Of a stretch of DNA of 36,460 nt, positions 34,335 to 36,460 are shown in pieces. This DNA comes from a virus. The stretch is from positions 1 through 36,460 of IMG/VR virus record IMGVR_UViG_3300047546_001245, one strand, 5' to 3'. Positions within the stretch are counted from its first letter, which is position 1. The number at the start of each line of letters is the position of its first letter. The notes beneath the pieces are model-generated. The model was given only the letters and a program-made list of their open reading frames with translations, had not been told where the DNA came from and ran no database searches. The translations under genes were made by a program, and so were the position numbers.

Positions 34335-34707
34335 AACCTACGGTCTTGAAAAAGATCAGTACAGGAAAATCTTCCTGGAAAAAACTGAGTTCATGGTGGA
34401 TTTATTTCTTGCTATGAAACTAAAAGCCGAAGCAAAAGGCTTGAATCTGGATCATTACGACAACAAATTTGTTTGGAATTTGTTCCAGGAAATTGGCTAC
34501 GGAACAGAAGAAGCTGCTCGCGTTCATCAAAAAAAGAATGATCCAGATGCTTTACTGGAACGCAGCTATGACCCAGTCGGCATGCCCTCCAGGGTAGAGC
34601 TGGCAGAATCTCTTGCTTCTGTCAATGCCAAGGTTGAGTCGCTAACTGATTATGTAGCAACGTTGGTGCAGGCGTTGCAAAATGGATTGACAAAGCTGGT
34701 AGACTAA
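34324..34707 (+). CDS. hypothetical helical protein
   Basis: This is a 127-residue product from ATG 34324 (MAFETYGLEKDQYRKIFLEK). It is mainly helical, with LFLAMKLKAEAKGLNLDHYD and a C-terminal coiled coil (ESLASVNAKVESLTDYVATL) that suggests oligomerisation. It starts inside the preceding frame. No family recognised. A pseudoknot element starts six bases after the stop. Confidence 0.65.
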   Translation: MAFETYGLEKDQYRKIFLEKTEFMVDLFLAMKLKAEAKGLNLDHYDNKFVWNLFQEIGYGTEEAARVHQKKNDPDALLERSYDPVGMPSRVELAESLASVNAKVESLTDYVATLVQALQNGLTKLVD

Positions 34708-34712
34708 TTGCC

Positions 34713-34739
34713 CGTCCTGGGTAAGACGTTAAACTGCCC
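34713..34739 (+). ncRNA. H-type pseudoknot leader, copy 5
   Basis: Stem 1 is CGTC (34713-34716) with GACG (34725-34728). Stem 2 is GGGTA (34719-34723) with TGCCC (34735-34739), compensated relative to copy 1 (GAGCA/TGCTC). Loop 3 is TTAAAC. The next ATG lies 25 bases downstream. Confidence 0.75.
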
Positions 34740-34764
34740 CACACTTTACATTTCATTTCAAATC

Positions 34765-34887
34765 ATGTTTGAATTTTTTACTTCTGTCATTGCTCCCAAG
34801 CTTGCCGAGATTATTACCGAACTTGCATGGACAGCATGCGCAGCAATGCTGGCCTACATGGTAAATAAAGTTTGGAAGTCTGCATGA
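34765..34887 (+). CDS. 40-residue membrane peptide
   Basis: From ATG 34765, after TTTCAAATC, the frame encodes MFEFFTSVIAPKLAEIITEL and then AWTACAAMLAYMVNKVWKSA. The second half is a membrane-type or amphipathic helix with a basic end. It is short enough to be missed by length filters. A pseudoknot leader directly upstream supports expression. Unknown role. Confidence 0.6.
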   Translation: MFEFFTSVIAPKLAEIITELAWTACAAMLAYMVNKVWKSA

Positions 34888-34922
34888 ACTTTTAATTAAT
34901 TCAACACATTGCATTGTTACCC

Positions 34923-35642
34923 ATGACTCAAATCACTCAAACAAAACTTGATAAGTTAACAGTCCTGCAACTGTACGAACACTATGGTGCCCTGGAGCGG
35001 TCTCTTCCTCTCCTCACTCCTGAATCCCAGGAGCTGGCAAAGGCAGAGCTGGAGACTTGTCTTGCCTTACGGTCTGAAAAAATTGATCGCATCTATTACG
35101 CGTGGGCACACCATGAAGATGCGGTAGAGCGTGCCAAGGCTGAGCAGGAGCTTTTATCGGCTGCCAGGAAACATCATGAGTCTCAAGTCACACAGATCAA
35201 GGGACTTATTAATTGGTTGCGTCGTGTCGCACCATTGGATACAAACAAGATTACAGGCAAAGATTATGAATTTACATTAAGTAAAAAGAAGAATCTGTCC
35301 GTCACCATTACGTCTGATGTAAGTGACTGGTCTGAAAAAGAACAAAAGAAATTTTGTTTGGTTGAAACAGTCACCACAACTAAACATCATGTGGTAACTT
35401 CTATAGATGGTGAAGTGCTACAAGAAAGCACATCGCCCATCACTAAAACTGAAATTATTCCCAACATCAATGCCCTTATCGATGCCTACCAAGCAGGACA
35501 AGAAGTTCCCCATGGAGTCAAAATCCAACAAGATTACAACATCCGACGAGCAAGAGTCCTTGTCAAGCGCAAAGTGGACTCACTTTCACCCGCATATCCA
35601 GCAGAGTTTCTATCAGAACTTGAAGGCGCCGACCAGTCTTGA
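34923..35642 (+). CDS. Gp157-like protein
   Basis: This is a 239-residue product from ATG 34923. The layout fits siphovirus Gp157 proteins: an N-terminal helical region (LTVLQLYEHYGALERSLPLL), a coiled coil (AVERAKAEQELLSAARKHHE, then VTQIKGLINWLRRVA), and the beta segment GKDYEFTLSKKKNLSVTITS. Gp157 relatives were linked to phage resistance in streptococci; their role in phage growth is not settled. The last 131 bp overlap the next gene in another frame. Confidence 0.6.
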   Translation: MTQITQTKLDKLTVLQLYEHYGALERSLPLLTPESQELAKAELETCLALRSEKIDRIYYAWAHHEDAVERAKAEQELLSAARKHHESQVTQIKGLINWLRRVAPLDTNKITGKDYEFTLSKKKNLSVTITSDVSDWSEKEQKKFCLVETVTTTKHHVVTSIDGEVLQESTSPITKTEIIPNINALIDAYQAGQEVPHGVKIQQDYNIRRARVLVKRKVDSLSPAYPAEFLSELEGADQS

Positions 35643-35877
35643 TGACGCGCACATCCGTTGCCGTTGTCATGAGCAGGCGATTGAAGACTTCCAGCTGCAA
35701 ATCGAGATGATTGATTTAGAACTGGCAATGCTTTCAGATGATGGAGACATCCTTCCTTATAACGAAATCAAAGCGCAAGATCTGGAAGAAAAGAAACTCA
35801 AGCTGATGGTTGGCAAACGCTTTCAAATCAATGCTCGTAATTGTTATTGGTATCACCTCATGAAAGCAAAAAGTTAA
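35512..35877 (+). CDS. hypothetical protein overlapping the Gp157-like gene
   Basis: A 121-residue product from ATG 35512. The first 43 codons lie over the end of the Gp157-like gene. The later part (DDAHIRCRCHEQAIEDFQLQ, then EMIDLELAMLSDD) is a convincing helical protein with a Cys-x-Cys pair. A start nearer 35640 would need a non-ATG codon, so the overlap is likely genuine. No family recognised. Confidence 0.6.
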   Translation: MESKSNKITTSDEQESLSSAKWTHFHPHIQQSFYQNLKAPTSLDDAHIRCRCHEQAIEDFQLQIEMIDLELAMLSDDGDILPYNEIKAQDLEEKKLKLMVGKRFQINARNCYWYHLMKAKS

Positions 35878-35908
35878 AGTTGTAAACTAAAAGAAAGGCA
35901 CGGGTTCC

Positions 35909-36172
35909 ATGGCGGATAAAGAACAGTTGGTTAATTTGATCGCTGGTTTTACCAACGATGGGACCCCTCTGCAGGCAATCGTTGGCAGTAAGTCGGAATG
36001 GATGGTAACTATTCTGACTGCTGCCATGCTTGCTAATGAAAACCTTGCAGCTTCAATGGATGCACAAGAAATGGTTGATGCATCCATTAATTACATGCAT
36101 GTGATCCAAGAACGGCTTGGATATTACCAGCAACATCAATCACATTCTCTTGAAAGACTGTTGGGCAACTGA
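35909..36172 (+). CDS. hypothetical helical protein
   Basis: This 87-residue protein (MADKEQLVNLIAGFTNDGTP) has a hydrophobic helix (WMVTILTAAMLANENLAASM, about residues 31-50) that is amphipathic and not clearly membrane-spanning. A His/Gln-rich end follows. It lies just before a fibre-like gene and may belong to that later unit. Unknown function. Confidence 0.65.
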   Translation: MADKEQLVNLIAGFTNDGTPLQAIVGSKSEWMVTILTAAMLANENLAASMDAQEMVDASINYMHVIQERLGYYQQHQSHSLERLLGN

Positions 36173-36207
36173 CATTAAAATAAAAGAACTGGAAATGTTC
36201 TTTAGAA

Positions 36208-36460
36208 ATGTCGCAAACAAAAGCACAGTTAATCGATAATTTAGTTCAACCTATTACCGGTGCGCTGGGCAGCGCATCTGCACCGACATTTAGTTTTACT
36301 GCAGACCCAAATACTGGTTTGTATTCTCCAGGGGCAGATCAATTAGCCATCTCAACTAATGGGTCCAAAAGACTTCACGTAGACGCAAGTGGCAACGTTG
36401 GGATTGGCATGACACCCGTTTATGCCTTTGATGTAACCGCCGGTAATGGCAATGCAATTA
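36208..36460 (+). CDS. tail fibre-like protein, 5' part only
   Basis: An open frame starts at ATG 36208 and runs off the right edge after 84 codons. It contains ADPNTGLYSPGADQLAISTN and DASGNVGIGMTPVYAFDVTA. Both match the 'NTGlyspg.d.laist.G..rl.vd..GnvGIGt..P' repeats of phage fibres and of surface proteins that carry an intramolecular chaperone. It probably forms part of the host-binding apparatus. The C-terminus is not in the window. Confidence 0.75.
   Translation, partial: MSQTKAQLIDNLVQPITGALGSASAPTFSFTADPNTGLYSPGADQLAISTNGSKRLHVDASGNVGIGMTPVYAFDVTAGNGNAI

Noticed and set aside
1-36460. Evidence for lysogeny or anti-phage defence genes
   Set aside because: No integrase, excisionase, att-like pair, restriction, toxin or nuclease defence module could be recognised; the AbrB-like gene has no toxin partner.

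Overview
The window is part of a tailed double-stranded DNA phage genome. It holds a portal, a large terminase, a chain of virion genes, a T7-type family A DNA polymerase, tandem OB-fold SSB-like proteins, ThyX, a tRNA gene and the start of a fibre-like gene. A cyanobacterial host, probably a picocyanobacterium, is my inference. It rests on the mix of short cyanophage-type genes, a DUF5895-like protein, a GP88-like protein and a repeated 'GADQELEAC...RRALEQLDD' family. No integrase, repressor, RNA polymerase, major capsid or lysis gene is identified here. Layout, left part: positions 10-13653 form one tightly packed block on the minus strand, read from 13653 down to 10. It starts with Ala/Gly-rich virion-type proteins (11890-13653 down to 6652), continues through small genes and a probable small terminase (5668-6285) to the large terminase (2771-4297), and ends with the portal (10-1941). 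The capsid genes probably lie beyond the left edge. Layout, control region: 13654-14540 separates this block from the plus-strand genes. It contains a short gene with a terminator, an AT-rich tract, an inverted repeat and three 11-bp direct repeats spaced 31-32 bp apart, which makes it a candidate origin or master control region. Layout, right part: almost everything from 14541 to the right edge is on the plus strand. 14.5-22.4 kb carries very small genes whose boundaries are filled with structured RNA. These include three mini tRNA-like structures lying on stop codons, covarying hairpins, a duplicated switch-like hairpin, a multi-hairpin region with a three-way junction, and a tRNA-Leu(UAA) that also overlaps a stop codon. 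22.7-25.95 kb carries overlapping ATGACTRA-coupled cassette genes, a zinc-ribbon regulator and ThyX. 26.2-31.9 kb is the replication module: GP88-like, DNA polymerase, tandem-OB SSB, DUF5895-like. 32.2-36.2 kb holds small accessory genes, a SWIM zinc-finger protein and a Gp157-like protein. A fibre-like gene begins at 36208 and runs off the edge. The strongest candidates for an undescribed system are two RNA families. One is the tRNA-like element that ends consecutive small genes, each folding with compensatory base changes. The other is a compact H-type pseudoknot (YGTC / GACR plus a second stem, with an invariant TTAAA loop) found five times just upstream of the PcfJ-like, GP88-like, SSB-like, DUF5895-like and a membrane-peptide gene. 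That distribution looks like a regulon controlled at the RNA level. Many starts in the same region follow a CAACTC leader instead of a Shine-Dalgarno sequence. All functions are read from motifs by eye; no homology search or folding program was run.
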